NCBI GenBank assembly: GCA_938030915.1
Contig: CALHIO010000144.1
Coordinates: 1-20,243 of the forward strand
DNA: 20,243 nt
DNA from: an uncultured Gemmatimonadota bacterium
Lineage (GTDB): Bacteria; Gemmatimonadota; Gemmatimonadetes; Longimicrobiales; Gaopeijiaceae
Direction: 5' to 3'
Part shown: one piece after another, positions 1 through 7,640 of the stretch
Layout: each line of letters opens with the position of its first letter
Numbering within the stretch: position 1 is the first letter of the stretch
Program-made: the position numbers and the translations under genes
The notes under the pieces: model-generated
What the model was told of the DNA's origin: nothing
What the model saw: the letters and a program-made list of their open reading frames with translations, nothing else
The model's database searches: none

Positions 1-1020
1 AAGATCGCCGACATCGCGCCGGGTGCACTCAAGCGCACCTTCTTCAGCAACTCGGGGACCGAGGCGATCGAGACTGCGCTGATGATGGCGTGCCTGGCGA
101 CGGGGCGAAGCGAGATCATCGCACTACGCGTCGGCTACCACGGCCGCTCGTTCATGGCGACGAGCGTAACGGCGCACTCGGGGTGGCGACCCCTCGCGAC
201 CCCGGTCGCCGGGGTCAAGCATGCGAAGTCCCCGAATCTGTACCGGTGCCCCTTCAAGACGCCGTGCGACGACAGCTGTGTGGACAAGTTCGTCGACGAC
301 CTCGAAGAGGTGATCGTCACGACCACCAATGGTCGGCCTGCCGCATTCATCGCGGAGACGGTCATGGGTGTCGCGGGATACGTCGTCCCGCCGATGGGGT
401 ACTTCAAGAAGGCGGCGGAAGTCATCCGGCACTACGGCGGGCTTCTCATCATCGATGAAGTCCAGGCGGGCTTCGGTCGATGCGGGGAGCACTGGTTCGG
501 GATCCAGCACCACGGTGTCGAGCCCGACATCATGGTCATGGCGAAGGGTATCGCGAATGGTGCCCCGGTCGGCGCGACGGTCACGACCGACGAGATTGCG
601 CACCGTTGGCAGGGCAAGCACATCTCGACGTTCGGTGGGAATCCCGTCTCGATGGCGGCGCTGTGTGCAACGCAGGACGAGCTGCGGGACCACGAAGCAC
701 CCCACAATGCCAGTGCTCGTGGGGCCCAGCTTCGGACCGCGCTCGAAGAGATGCAGACGCGTCATCCGTGGATGGGCGACGTCCGGGGTATGGGCCTCAT
801 GCAGGCGATCGAGATCGTGAAGGATCCGATCTCCAAGGAACCCGACCTCGAGCGCACGAAGAAGCTCATGGAGGTGTCGCGTGAGGAAGGGGTGCTGATC
901 GGGCTCGGGGGGCTGCACGGAACCGTCGTGCGGATCGGCCCGTCGCTGCTGATCACGGAAGAGGAGATGGCGGAGGGGATCGAGAAGCTGGGGAGGGCGG
1001 TCGACAGGGTGGGTGACTGA
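1..1020 (+). CDS. Class III PLP-dependent aminotransferase (5' end outside window)
   Basis: The frame is open from base 1, so the N-terminus lies upstream and 339 residues are visible. The product should be a fold-type I, class III aminotransferase, which moves an amino group from an amine or omega-amino acid to an oxo-acid. The sequence shows NSGTEAIETA near residue 17, the cofactor phosphate loop typical of the class; IIDEVQAGFGR near residue 150, carrying the Asp that pairs with the pyridine nitrogen; and MAKGIANG with the Schiff-base Lys at about residue 182. The C-terminal small domain ends in RIGPSLLITEEEM, as in complete members. The overall look is closest to alanine-glyoxylate aminotransferase 2 and 4-aminobutyrate-type enzymes; the amino donor cannot be read from sequence. 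The stop codon overlaps the start of a 41-codon ORF, which in turn overlaps a sodium symporter, so the three are probably co-translated. Confidence 0.93.
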   Translation, partial: KIADIAPGALKRTFFSNSGTEAIETALMMACLATGRSEIIALRVGYHGRSFMATSVTAHSGWRPLATPVAGVKHAKSPNLYRCPFKTPCDDSCVDKFVDDLEEVIVTTTNGRPAAFIAETVMGVAGYVVPPMGYFKKAAEVIRHYGGLLIIDEVQAGFGRCGEHWFGIQHHGVEPDIMVMAKGIANGAPVGATVTTDEIAHRWQGKHISTFGGNPVSMAALCATQDELRDHEAPHNASARGAQLRTALEEMQTRHPWMGDVRGMGLMQAIEIVKDPISKEPDLERTKKLMEVSREEGVLIGLGGLHGTVVRIGPSLLITEEEMAEGIEKLGRAVDRVGD

Positions 1021-1145
1021 TGCCGCTCGACGCCTGGCTTCTCCTCATCGTCTCCGTTGGCCTGGGCCTCGGACTCGAGGTGGCCTTCATGCGCGCGCGC
1101 AGGCGTGACGCCAGAGCACAGGGCGCACGGAGAGAGGCCCGGTGA
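1020..1145 (+). CDS. 41-residue single-helix membrane protein, coupled to symporter
   Basis: This short ORF runs from ATG at 1020 to TGA at 1143-1145. It begins on the last base of the aminotransferase stop (TGATG) and ends inside the GTG start of the symporter (GTGA). The product starts MPLDAWLLLIVSVGLGLGLE, a hydrophobic stretch of about 17 residues, and ends in a strongly basic tail rich in Arg (8 of the last 18 residues), which predicts one membrane helix with a cytoplasmic C-terminus by the positive-inside rule. Several sodium:solute symporters are known to have small membrane partners encoded just upstream (for example YhdT with PanF), but this protein is shorter and I recognise no family. 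It could be an accessory subunit, or a leader whose translation drives symporter expression. A Shine-Dalgarno-like purine run lies inside its 3' end at 1129-1137 and serves the next gene. Confidence 0.6.
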   Translation: MPLDAWLLLIVSVGLGLGLEVAFMRARRRDARAQGARREAR

Positions 1146-2620
1146 CGTCCGCGACCATTCTCGGCGTCGTCATCGGCTATCTGCTGATCCTTCTTGCGAT
1201 CGGATTCTGGGGCGGCCGCGAGTCGGGTGACCTGAAGGGCTACTACGTCGCGGGGAAGAAGCTGCCGGCCTGGGTCATCGCCTTCAGCTCGAATGCGACC
1301 GGGGAAAGCGCCTGGCTCCTGCTCGGCCTCACCGGCATGGGGTACGCGATCGGCGTGCATGCCTTCTGGATCATCATGGGCGAGGTGCTGGGCGTCGCGT
1401 GCGCGTGGATCTGGGTGGCGCGCCCATTCAAGGAGTACACGGATCGATATGACGCGATCACCGTTCCGGACTACCTGACCGAGCGCTTCCGGGACACGTC
1501 CCATGCGTTCCGGTGGCTCTCGGCAATCATCATCCTGAGCATGGTGATGGCGTATACGGCTGCGCAGCTCACCGCGTCCGGGAAGGCGTTCGACTCCTTC
1601 CTGGGGACAGGATACACGCAGGGCGTCTGGATCGGCCTCGGCATCGTCCTCTTCTACACCACGGTCGGCGGCTTCAAGGCGGTTGCGTATTCGGACTTCC
1701 TGCAGGGTGTTCTGATGCTCGGCTGCCTGCTCACGCTCCCGGTCGTGGGGATCGCCAACGCGGGTGGCTGGGGCGAGATGATCGCCAATCTGCGTGCTCA
1801 GGATCCGGCCCTTCTCGAGCCGATGGGTGCATACGGCCTGACGCTGGCCGGTGTGATCAGCGCGGCCGGCTCGGTCGCGATCGGGCTCGCTTTCCTGGGG
1901 TCACCCCAGCTGCTTACCCGCTTCATGGCCGCGCGCGATCAGAAGCAGATCGTCGATGGCGGCTTCTGGGCCGTCCTCTGCGTGATCGGCTTCGATGTCG
2001 GGGCGGTGCTCGGCGGGATGGCCGGACGCACCCTCTTCCCCGGCCTCGCCGACCCGGAGACGATCCTTCCTCAGATGAGCGCCGCGTTCTTCCCGGCGTT
2101 CTTCACGGGGATCTTCCTGGTGGTCGTTCTCGCGGCGATCATGTCGACGGTCGACTCGCTCTTGATCCTCGCGTCCTCGGTCGTGGTGCGTGACGTCGTT
2201 CAGAAGTCGCTGGGGTCGACGGCGTCGGAACGGACGCTCTCCATGATGGGAAAGGGCGTGACGGTCGTGATCGGAGCGGTGGGTCTCGTCGTGGCGCTCC
2301 TCGAGGTGCGCGTCATCTTCGACTTCGTGCTCTTCGCGTGGTCGGGGATCGCGTGTGCCTTTACGCCGGTCGTCCTGTGTTCGCTGTTCTGGAAGGGGAC
2401 GACCCGTGAGGGTGCAATCGCGGGCATGATCGGTGGATTCGCGACCACGGTCATCTGGGTCCGGGTCTTCAAGGCGGACTTCTACGACCTGTACGAAATG
2501 ATCCCCGGCTTCTTCGCCGGGCTGGTCATCTGCATTGCGGTCAGCCTCGTCACGAAACCGGACGACGAGGCGGTCGCTGAACTCGAGTCGGTTCGGGAAT
2601 CTGTGGGGCCCGTGTTCTAG
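1142..2620 (+). CDS. Sodium:solute symporter, PutP-like (SSS family)
   Basis: A 492-residue polytopic protein of the sodium:solute symporter family, with the usual length and about 13 hydrophobic segments. It resembles proline permease PutP: the N-terminal helix gives way to FSSNATGESAWLLLGL near residue 51, matching the TM2 substrate/sodium region of PutP, followed by ITVPDYLTERF near residue 104, the family's conserved loop. STVDSLLILASSVVVRDV near residue 337 matches TM8, which carries the Ser/Thr ligands of the second sodium site. The likely role is sodium-driven uptake of an amino acid or related solute across the inner membrane; the substrate is not determined. Translation starts at GTG 1142, which overlaps the preceding small ORF by four bases and has a GGAGAGAGG Shine-Dalgarno at 1129-1137. 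With an aminotransferase upstream and hydrolases downstream, it probably imports a compound that is then transaminated. Confidence 0.93.
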   Translation: MTSATILGVVIGYLLILLAIGFWGGRESGDLKGYYVAGKKLPAWVIAFSSNATGESAWLLLGLTGMGYAIGVHAFWIIMGEVLGVACAWIWVARPFKEYTDRYDAITVPDYLTERFRDTSHAFRWLSAIIILSMVMAYTAAQLTASGKAFDSFLGTGYTQGVWIGLGIVLFYTTVGGFKAVAYSDFLQGVLMLGCLLTLPVVGIANAGGWGEMIANLRAQDPALLEPMGAYGLTLAGVISAAGSVAIGLAFLGSPQLLTRFMAARDQKQIVDGGFWAVLCVIGFDVGAVLGGMAGRTLFPGLADPETILPQMSAAFFPAFFTGIFLVVVLAAIMSTVDSLLILASSVVVRDVVQKSLGSTASERTLSMMGKGVTVVIGAVGLVVALLEVRVIFDFVLFAWSGIACAFTPVVLCSLFWKGTTREGAIAGMIGGFATTVIWVRVFKADFYDLYEMIPGFFAGLVICIAVSLVTKPDDEAVAELESVRESVGPVF

Positions 2621-2633
2621 GACCCCGTATTCC

Positions 2634-2639
2634 AAGGAG
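2634..2639 (+). promoter_or_regulatory. Shine-Dalgarno AAGGAG of the amidohydrolase gene
   Basis: AAGGAG lies 11 bases before ATG 2651, in the 30-base gap after the symporter stop. It fixes the start just ahead of the twin-arginine signal. Confidence 0.75.
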
Positions 2640-2650
2640 ACACAGGTACG

Positions 2651-4321
2651 ATGTCGGACGTCGATCGCAGGCAATTTCTAGGACTCGGTGCGGCCGCCGC
2701 TGCGGCCGGTCTCACGACGGGGTGCGCGACAGGTGGCGGAGACGCCCTCGTGCCGGATCTGATCGTCGTGAACGGGAACGTGCTCACTCAGGACGACGCC
2801 CAGCCGAACGCGGAGGCGTTCGCCATTCGCAACGAGCGGTTCGTAGCGGTCGGCTCCAGCTCGGACGTTCGTAACCTCGCCGGTCCGAACACGACGGTGC
2901 TCGACGCGGCTGGCATGACGGTGGTGCCCGGCTTCATCGACGCGCACTCGCATCCGTCGGGCGCGGGACTCAACGAACTTCGGAACGTGAACACGAATCT
3001 GGGTTCGGTCGCGCGTATCCAGGAGGCGCTGCGCGAGCGCGCCGCCTCCACGCCACCCGGTGAGTGGATCATCGGCTTCATGTACGACGATACGAAGCAG
3101 GAGGAAGGCCGCCCGCTGAACCGCGTCGATCTGGACGAGGTGAGTACGGACCATCCGATCATGGTCGGACACCGCGGAGGCCATACCGGCGTCTACAACT
3201 CGAAGGCGTTCGAGCTCGCGGGGGTCACGGCAGAGACGCGGGATCCGTTCGGCGGTCACTTCTACCGCGAAGACGGCGAACTGACCGGAAAGGTCGCGGA
3301 GCGAGCACGGGCCGTCTTCGACGTGCCGAGCGGCTCCACACCCGAAGAGCGGGCCCGCGGCGTGGGTGTCATCTGTCAGAGGATGAACGCCTCGGGCCTT
3401 ACCTCGGTCCACCAGGCAGGTACCTCTCGAAGCGACTTCATCGCGTATCAGGATGCGCGAGCGAATGGCGACCTTTCGCTACGCATGAGTCTGATGGCAC
3501 GCGGCGGGACGTTCCCTGCCTTGATGCAGTCGGGTGTTCGCACCGGGATGGGCGATGAATGGCTCCGCATCGGACCGGTGAAGTTCTCGGCCGATGGCTC
3601 GGCGTCCGAGCGCACGATGGCGATGAGTACTCCGTACGCCGGTCGATCCGATGACTTCGGCATCCTGACGATGACGCAGGACGAGATCCATGAAGTCGTC
3701 GAGCAGGCCCACCGTGCCGGGTGGCAGGTCGCGATCCATGCCAACGGCGACGTCACGATCGACATGGTGCTCAACGCGTACGAACGGATGGCCCGGGAGT
3801 ATCCACGGGCTGATACGCGCCACCGCCTCGAGCACTGCTCGCTCGTGAATCCGGATCTTCTTCGGCGGATCGCGGCCGGCGGGTACATCCCGGCTCCGTT
3901 CTACACCTACGCCCACTACCACGGCGAAAAGTGGATCGAGTACGGTGAAGAGAAGATGGAGTGGATGTTCGCCCACAAGTCGTTCCTGGACCACGGGATC
4001 ATGGTCGCCCCGGCCTCTGACCACAGCCCGGGCCCCTACGAGCCGCTGATGGCGCTGCAGTCGATGGTGACGCGCAAGGATTTCTCGGGCCGAGTGTGGG
4101 GTCCGAGTCAGAGGATCTCGCTCGACCAGGCGATGAAGATCTGCACGATGCACGGAGCGTACGCGTCGCATGAGGAAGACGTGAAGGGATCGATTACCAC
4201 TGGGAAGCTCGGGGACTTCGTGTTCCTCGCGGAGAGCCCGTACGATGTCGATCCGGACGGGATCAAGGAGATCCAGGTGATGAGGACGGTGGTGGGAGGC
4301 AGGACGGTCTACGAGGCGTAG
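2651..4321 (+). CDS. Tat-exported amidohydrolase, YtcJ-like (amidohydrolase family 3)
   Basis: A 556-residue metal-dependent hydrolase. The N-terminus MSDVDRRQFLGLG plus an alanine-rich stretch is a twin-arginine signal, and LTTGC (Cys at residue 25) could be a loose lipobox, so the enzyme is probably exported folded and perhaps lipid-anchored. The amidohydrolase barrel follows: DAHSH with metal ligands His99 and His101, VKFSADGS near residue 313, AIHANGD with His363, RLEHCS with His395, and ASDHSPG with Asp457. These are the standard HxH, His, His, Asp ligand set of the superfamily, and the C-terminal VVGGRTVYEA closes the small beta domain. The YtcJ group hydrolyses amide, N-formyl or cyclic amide bonds; substrates are mostly unknown. 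It lies between the symporter (30 bases upstream) and a penicillin acylase (72 bases downstream), suggesting extracytoplasmic amide breakdown feeding the importer. Confidence 0.92.
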   Translation: MSDVDRRQFLGLGAAAAAAGLTTGCATGGGDALVPDLIVVNGNVLTQDDAQPNAEAFAIRNERFVAVGSSSDVRNLAGPNTTVLDAAGMTVVPGFIDAHSHPSGAGLNELRNVNTNLGSVARIQEALRERAASTPPGEWIIGFMYDDTKQEEGRPLNRVDLDEVSTDHPIMVGHRGGHTGVYNSKAFELAGVTAETRDPFGGHFYREDGELTGKVAERARAVFDVPSGSTPEERARGVGVICQRMNASGLTSVHQAGTSRSDFIAYQDARANGDLSLRMSLMARGGTFPALMQSGVRTGMGDEWLRIGPVKFSADGSASERTMAMSTPYAGRSDDFGILTMTQDEIHEVVEQAHRAGWQVAIHANGDVTIDMVLNAYERMAREYPRADTRHRLEHCSLVNPDLLRRIAAGGYIPAPFYTYAHYHGEKWIEYGEEKMEWMFAHKSFLDHGIMVAPASDHSPGPYEPLMALQSMVTRKDFSGRVWGPSQRISLDQAMKICTMHGAYASHEEDVKGSITTGKLGDFVFLAESPYDVDPDGIKEIQVMRTVVGGRTVYEA

Positions 4322-4329
4322 ATCGAGGA

Positions 4330-4346
4330 CGGCCCAGCGGGGGCCG
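4330..4346 (+). repeat. Short GC inverted repeat between amidohydrolase and acylase genes
   Basis: CGGCCC at 4330-4335 and GGGCCG at 4341-4346 are perfect inverted arms around a 5-base loop, 8 bases after the amidohydrolase stop. No T-run follows, so it is not a standard intrinsic terminator. It might protect an mRNA 3' end or attenuate readthrough into the acylase gene, or be chance in GC-rich DNA. Confidence 0.25.
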
Positions 4347-4393
4347 AACCGAAGGGGAAGCGTGGGAGGCCTGACGAGAAGCTCAAGGAAGAG

Positions 4394-6835
4394 ATGATGC
4401 TCGAGATGTTGATTCGCACCCGTATGCGTCCCCTGGCCGTGGCGCTGGCCCTGGGGGCACCCGTGCTCGTCGCGCCGGCTGCCGCCCAGGAGTCCACGAC
4501 CCTCGACGTGGCCGGCCTCCAGCATCCGGTCGAAATCCTCGTCGACCGATGGGGGATCAGCCACATCTACGCGGATACGGAATACGACCTCTTCTTTGCG
4601 CAGGGGTGGAACGCCGCCCGGGATCGACTCTTCCAGCTCGAGCTATGGCGGCGCCAGGCGACCGGGACGGTCGCCGAGATTCTCGGCGAGCGCGAGCTCG
4701 AGCGCGATATCGGCACCCGACTCTTCAAGTTCCGGCGTGACCTCGAGCAGGAGCTGAATCACTACCACGACCGCGGCTCGCTGATCATCAATGCGTACAC
4801 CGACGGGATCAACGCATACATCGCGCAGACGGAACGTGATCCGACCCTCCTCACGATCGAGTTCGATCTGCTGGGGATCACGCCTGGATACTGGACGCCC
4901 GATGTCGTGATCTCACGACACCAGGGGCTCCTGGGTAACATCGGAGCGGAGCTCTCGACGGGTCGTCGCGTAGCCGCCCTCGGGGCCGACATGGTGAAGG
5001 AGCTGTCTACGTACGGACCGGGCGATCCCCTTCTGGAGATGGATCCGGCGATCGACGGGGACGCACTCTCCGAGGATATCCTGGGCATCTACAACGCCTT
5101 CCGTCGCGGGGTCCGCTTCCAGCCCGAGGACATCGTCGATTCGTCCCGGCGCGGAGACGCTGACGCCTTCGCGATGCTCGAGGCCGCCGCGGCCGAAGCC
5201 TCCAGTGTCGTCGCGTACGACGTCGAGCAGGATATCGGATCGAACAACTGGGTGATCGACGGGACGCGTTCGGAAAGCGGCTTCCCGATGATGGCCAACG
5301 ACCCGCACCGCGCGCAGGGCTCTCCGTCGCTCCGCTACTGGGTGCACCTGATCGGGCCCGGCTGGAATGTGATCGGCGGGGGTGAGCCGTCGTTGCCGGG
5401 CGTGTCGATCGGCCACAACGAGTACGGTGCGTGGGGTCTCACCGTCTTTTCGACGGATGCGGAAGATCTCTATGTCTACGAGACCAATCCGTCGAACCCC
5501 AACCAGTATCGATATCGGGGTCAGTGGGAGACGATGACGGTGATCAACGAAGAGATCCCCGTGAAGGGCCGCTCGGCGCATACGGCGGAGCTCAAGTACA
5601 CGCGACATGGGCCCGTCGTATTCGAGGACGGTGACCGCAACCTCGCCTACGCGGTTCGGGCGGGGTGGATGGAGATTGGTGGCGCCCCGTACCTGTCCTC
5701 GCTTCGCATGGATCAGGCGAAGACGTGGGAGGAGTTCCGAGCGGCGAACGCCTACTCGAACATCCCGGGTGAGAACATGATATGGGCTGATCGCGAGGGG
5801 ACGATCGGCTGGCAGTCGGTCGGGATCGCTCCGGTGCGACGCAACTGGAGTGGCCTTGTGCCCGTTCCCGGCGATGGGCGATACGAGTGGGACGGCTACC
5901 TGCCGATCATCGCCAAGCCCAACGTCGTGAACCCCCCGGAGGGATACTTCGCCACCGCGAACAACGACCTCATCCCGCGCGATTACGAGCACATGGACGC
6001 AGTCGGCTTCTCGTGGTCGGACCCGTATCGCTGGCTTCGCATCGTCGAGGTTCTCGACGGCGGCACGCGCCTCTCGATCGCGGATAACATGCGTCTTCAG
6101 ACGGATGAGCTGTCGCTTCCTGCTCGTCAGCTCGTGCCGATGCTCGAAGAGGTCGATGCGTCAGGCCGCACGGAGCAGGCCCGTCAGCACCTGCTCGAGT
6201 GGGATTTCGTGATGGACAAGAACTCGATCGCGGCCGGCATCTATGCGGCGTGGGAGGCTCAGCTCCGGCGTACGGTCCGTGATGCGATCGTCCCGTCGGG
6301 TGTGGACATGAATCTGTCTCTCTCCAAGGTGATCGAGACGATCATGGTGCCGCCCGGTACGCTGGGGGCCGATCCGATGCGCGCCCGGGACGGACTTCTC
6401 GTTTCGGCACTCGAGGATGCAGTGGAAGCCCTGGACGAGAAGCTGGGCTCGGACATGTCGGGTTGGCAGTACGGACAGGCCGACTACCATCACGCGTATC
6501 TGCGTCACCCGATGGGGACGGCGGTGGACGCGGCGACACGTTCTCTTCTGGAGGCGGGGCCGCTCCCTCGCGGAGGGTACGGGTCGACCGTGAACCAGAC
6601 CGGGAACGGTGACAATCAGACGTCTGGAGCGTCGTTCCGGATCATCGTCGATACGGGCGACTGGGATCGGGCGGTCGGTATGAACACGCCGGGTCAGAGC
6701 GGGGACACGCGGTCGCCCTTCTACGACAATCTCTTCGAGTTCTGGGCGAACGATCAGTTCCACCCGGTCTTCTATTCACGGGAGCGAATCGAAGAGGTGA
6801 CGGCGCAGAGGATCGAGCTGAAGCCTGCCGGATGA
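4394..6835 (+). CDS. Secreted penicillin acylase family protein (Ntn hydrolase)
   Basis: An 813-residue precursor of the penicillin amidase family (peptidase family S45), which hydrolyses amide bonds of N-acyl compounds such as penicillins, N-acyl-homoserine lactones or N-acyl amino acids. A signal peptide precedes the mature protein, with hydrophobic ALALGAPVLVAP and a likely cut after AAA near residue 31. The alpha-chain region includes DRWGISHIYADT near residue 51. The autoprocessing site is DIG/SNNW, making Ser283 the new N-terminal nucleophile of the beta chain; PGVSIGHNEYGAWGLT further on is the conserved segment around the oxyanion region. The C-terminal block with NQTGNGDNQTSGASFR and MNTPGQSGDTRSP is typical and intact. 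ATG 4394 was chosen because AAGGA lies about five bases upstream; ATG 4397 or 4424 would still leave a signal peptide. The substrate is unknown; location should be periplasmic. Confidence 0.93.
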   Translation: MMLEMLIRTRMRPLAVALALGAPVLVAPAAAQESTTLDVAGLQHPVEILVDRWGISHIYADTEYDLFFAQGWNAARDRLFQLELWRRQATGTVAEILGERELERDIGTRLFKFRRDLEQELNHYHDRGSLIINAYTDGINAYIAQTERDPTLLTIEFDLLGITPGYWTPDVVISRHQGLLGNIGAELSTGRRVAALGADMVKELSTYGPGDPLLEMDPAIDGDALSEDILGIYNAFRRGVRFQPEDIVDSSRRGDADAFAMLEAAAAEASSVVAYDVEQDIGSNNWVIDGTRSESGFPMMANDPHRAQGSPSLRYWVHLIGPGWNVIGGGEPSLPGVSIGHNEYGAWGLTVFSTDAEDLYVYETNPSNPNQYRYRGQWETMTVINEEIPVKGRSAHTAELKYTRHGPVVFEDGDRNLAYAVRAGWMEIGGAPYLSSLRMDQAKTWEEFRAANAYSNIPGENMIWADREGTIGWQSVGIAPVRRNWSGLVPVPGDGRYEWDGYLPIIAKPNVVNPPEGYFATANNDLIPRDYEHMDAVGFSWSDPYRWLRIVEVLDGGTRLSIADNMRLQTDELSLPARQLVPMLEEVDASGRTEQARQHLLEWDFVMDKNSIAAGIYAAWEAQLRRTVRDAIVPSGVDMNLSLSKVIETIMVPPGTLGADPMRARDGLLVSALEDAVEALDEKLGSDMSGWQYGQADYHHAYLRHPMGTAVDAATRSLLEAGPLPRGGYGSTVNQTGNGDNQTSGASFRIIVDTGDWDRAVGMNTPGQSGDTRSPFYDNLFEFWANDQFHPVFYSRERIEEVTAQRIELKPAG

Positions 6836-6878
6836 TGTCGTCTCGAGGCGCACTCTTCCGAGCACGGACCGTACGGCG

Positions 6879-7610
6879 ATGAGTCAATCGCACGGGAAGT
6901 CGACAAGGAGGGTAACGCTCGAAGGCGTCGCGATCGTGCTTTCGATCCTGATCGCGTTTGGGATCGAGGCCGCATGGGAGGAGCGGGGAGAGCGGGTCCG
7001 CGAACGCGAGGCCATTCAGCAGCTGGCCTCGGAATTCGAAGTAATTCGGGAGCGCCTCGTTGGGCTCGACTCCGTATACGAATTCGGACGATTTCGAGGG
7101 ATGCTACCCTTACGCGAGTTACTCGGCGTCATGGGGAGTGAAGCCGGTTCCTTCAGCGATGCACGACTCGACTCGCTCGTGGCGTCTTCGCTGGGGGGGA
7201 TCGTACCGGACCTGCCGGAAGGTGTCTTTGCGGCACTGGTAGGTTCGGGCCAGTTGGGCTTGATCCGATCCGACAGCCTGCGGATTTCACTGGCTGAGTG
7301 GGCTCCGCAGCGGGAGACGGTCGAGGAGGACGCACGAAATCTGGGTGACTTCACCGCCGAACACCTGCTCCCTTTTCTGTGGGAAAACGCTTCCGTTCGG
7401 GCTGTCGACGTCAACACTCGGTATCATGTCGAACTCGGCTTTGGACCGTTCGATCGTGATCATTGGCCTCTGCTGCAGAGCCGAACGTTCGAGAACTTGA
7501 TCAACGAGCGACTCACGCTGCTAGAGGCATCCGTACGTCGGCTTCGAATCGCCTTGACGCATGTGGACCGAATTCAGCGGCTTCTGAATGCGGAGCTGGT
7601 AGACGATTAG
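6879..7610 (+). CDS. Single-pass membrane protein of unknown function (DUF6090-like)
   Basis: A 243-residue protein with a basic N-terminus (residues 1-12), one membrane helix (about residues 13-30, VTLEGVAIVLSILIAFGIEA), and then AWEERGERVREREAI starting a mostly helical soluble domain. The helix-plus-W-x-E pattern followed by a helical bundle resembles the DUF6090-type proteins common in Bacteroidota and Gemmatimonadota, but I would call that a resemblance only. No catalytic motif is visible. The middle has acidic helices (residues 95-150), and an aromatic FGPFDRDHWPLL segment lies near residue 188. By the positive-inside rule the soluble part would be extracytoplasmic. By eye the gene is less GC-rich in third positions than its neighbours, which may hint at faster evolution or transfer. 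It lies 43 bases after the acylase with no clear Shine-Dalgarno. Confidence 0.75.
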   Translation: MSQSHGKSTRRVTLEGVAIVLSILIAFGIEAAWEERGERVREREAIQQLASEFEVIRERLVGLDSVYEFGRFRGMLPLRELLGVMGSEAGSFSDARLDSLVASSLGGIVPDLPEGVFAALVGSGQLGLIRSDSLRISLAEWAPQRETVEEDARNLGDFTAEHLLPFLWENASVRAVDVNTRYHVELGFGPFDRDHWPLLQSRTFENLINERLTLLEASVRRLRIALTHVDRIQRLLNAELVDD

Positions 7611-7640
7611 CAGTACGGGACGATTGGAAGACCGGCTCGA

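Noticed and set aside
4330..4346. Inverted repeat considered as an intrinsic terminator
   Set aside because: The stem is only 6 bp and no T-run follows, so it is listed only as a weak repeat.
3479..4564. Long minus-strand ORF (361 codons) opposite the amidohydrolase gene
   Set aside because: It is antisense to a gene with a complete set of amidohydrolase metal ligands, is rich in Arg/His/Pro and has no motif; typical shadow in GC-rich DNA.
4913..5992. Long minus-strand ORF (359 codons) opposite the penicillin acylase
   Set aside because: It lies wholly within a gene with an intact catalytic site; its composition is unlike a real protein.
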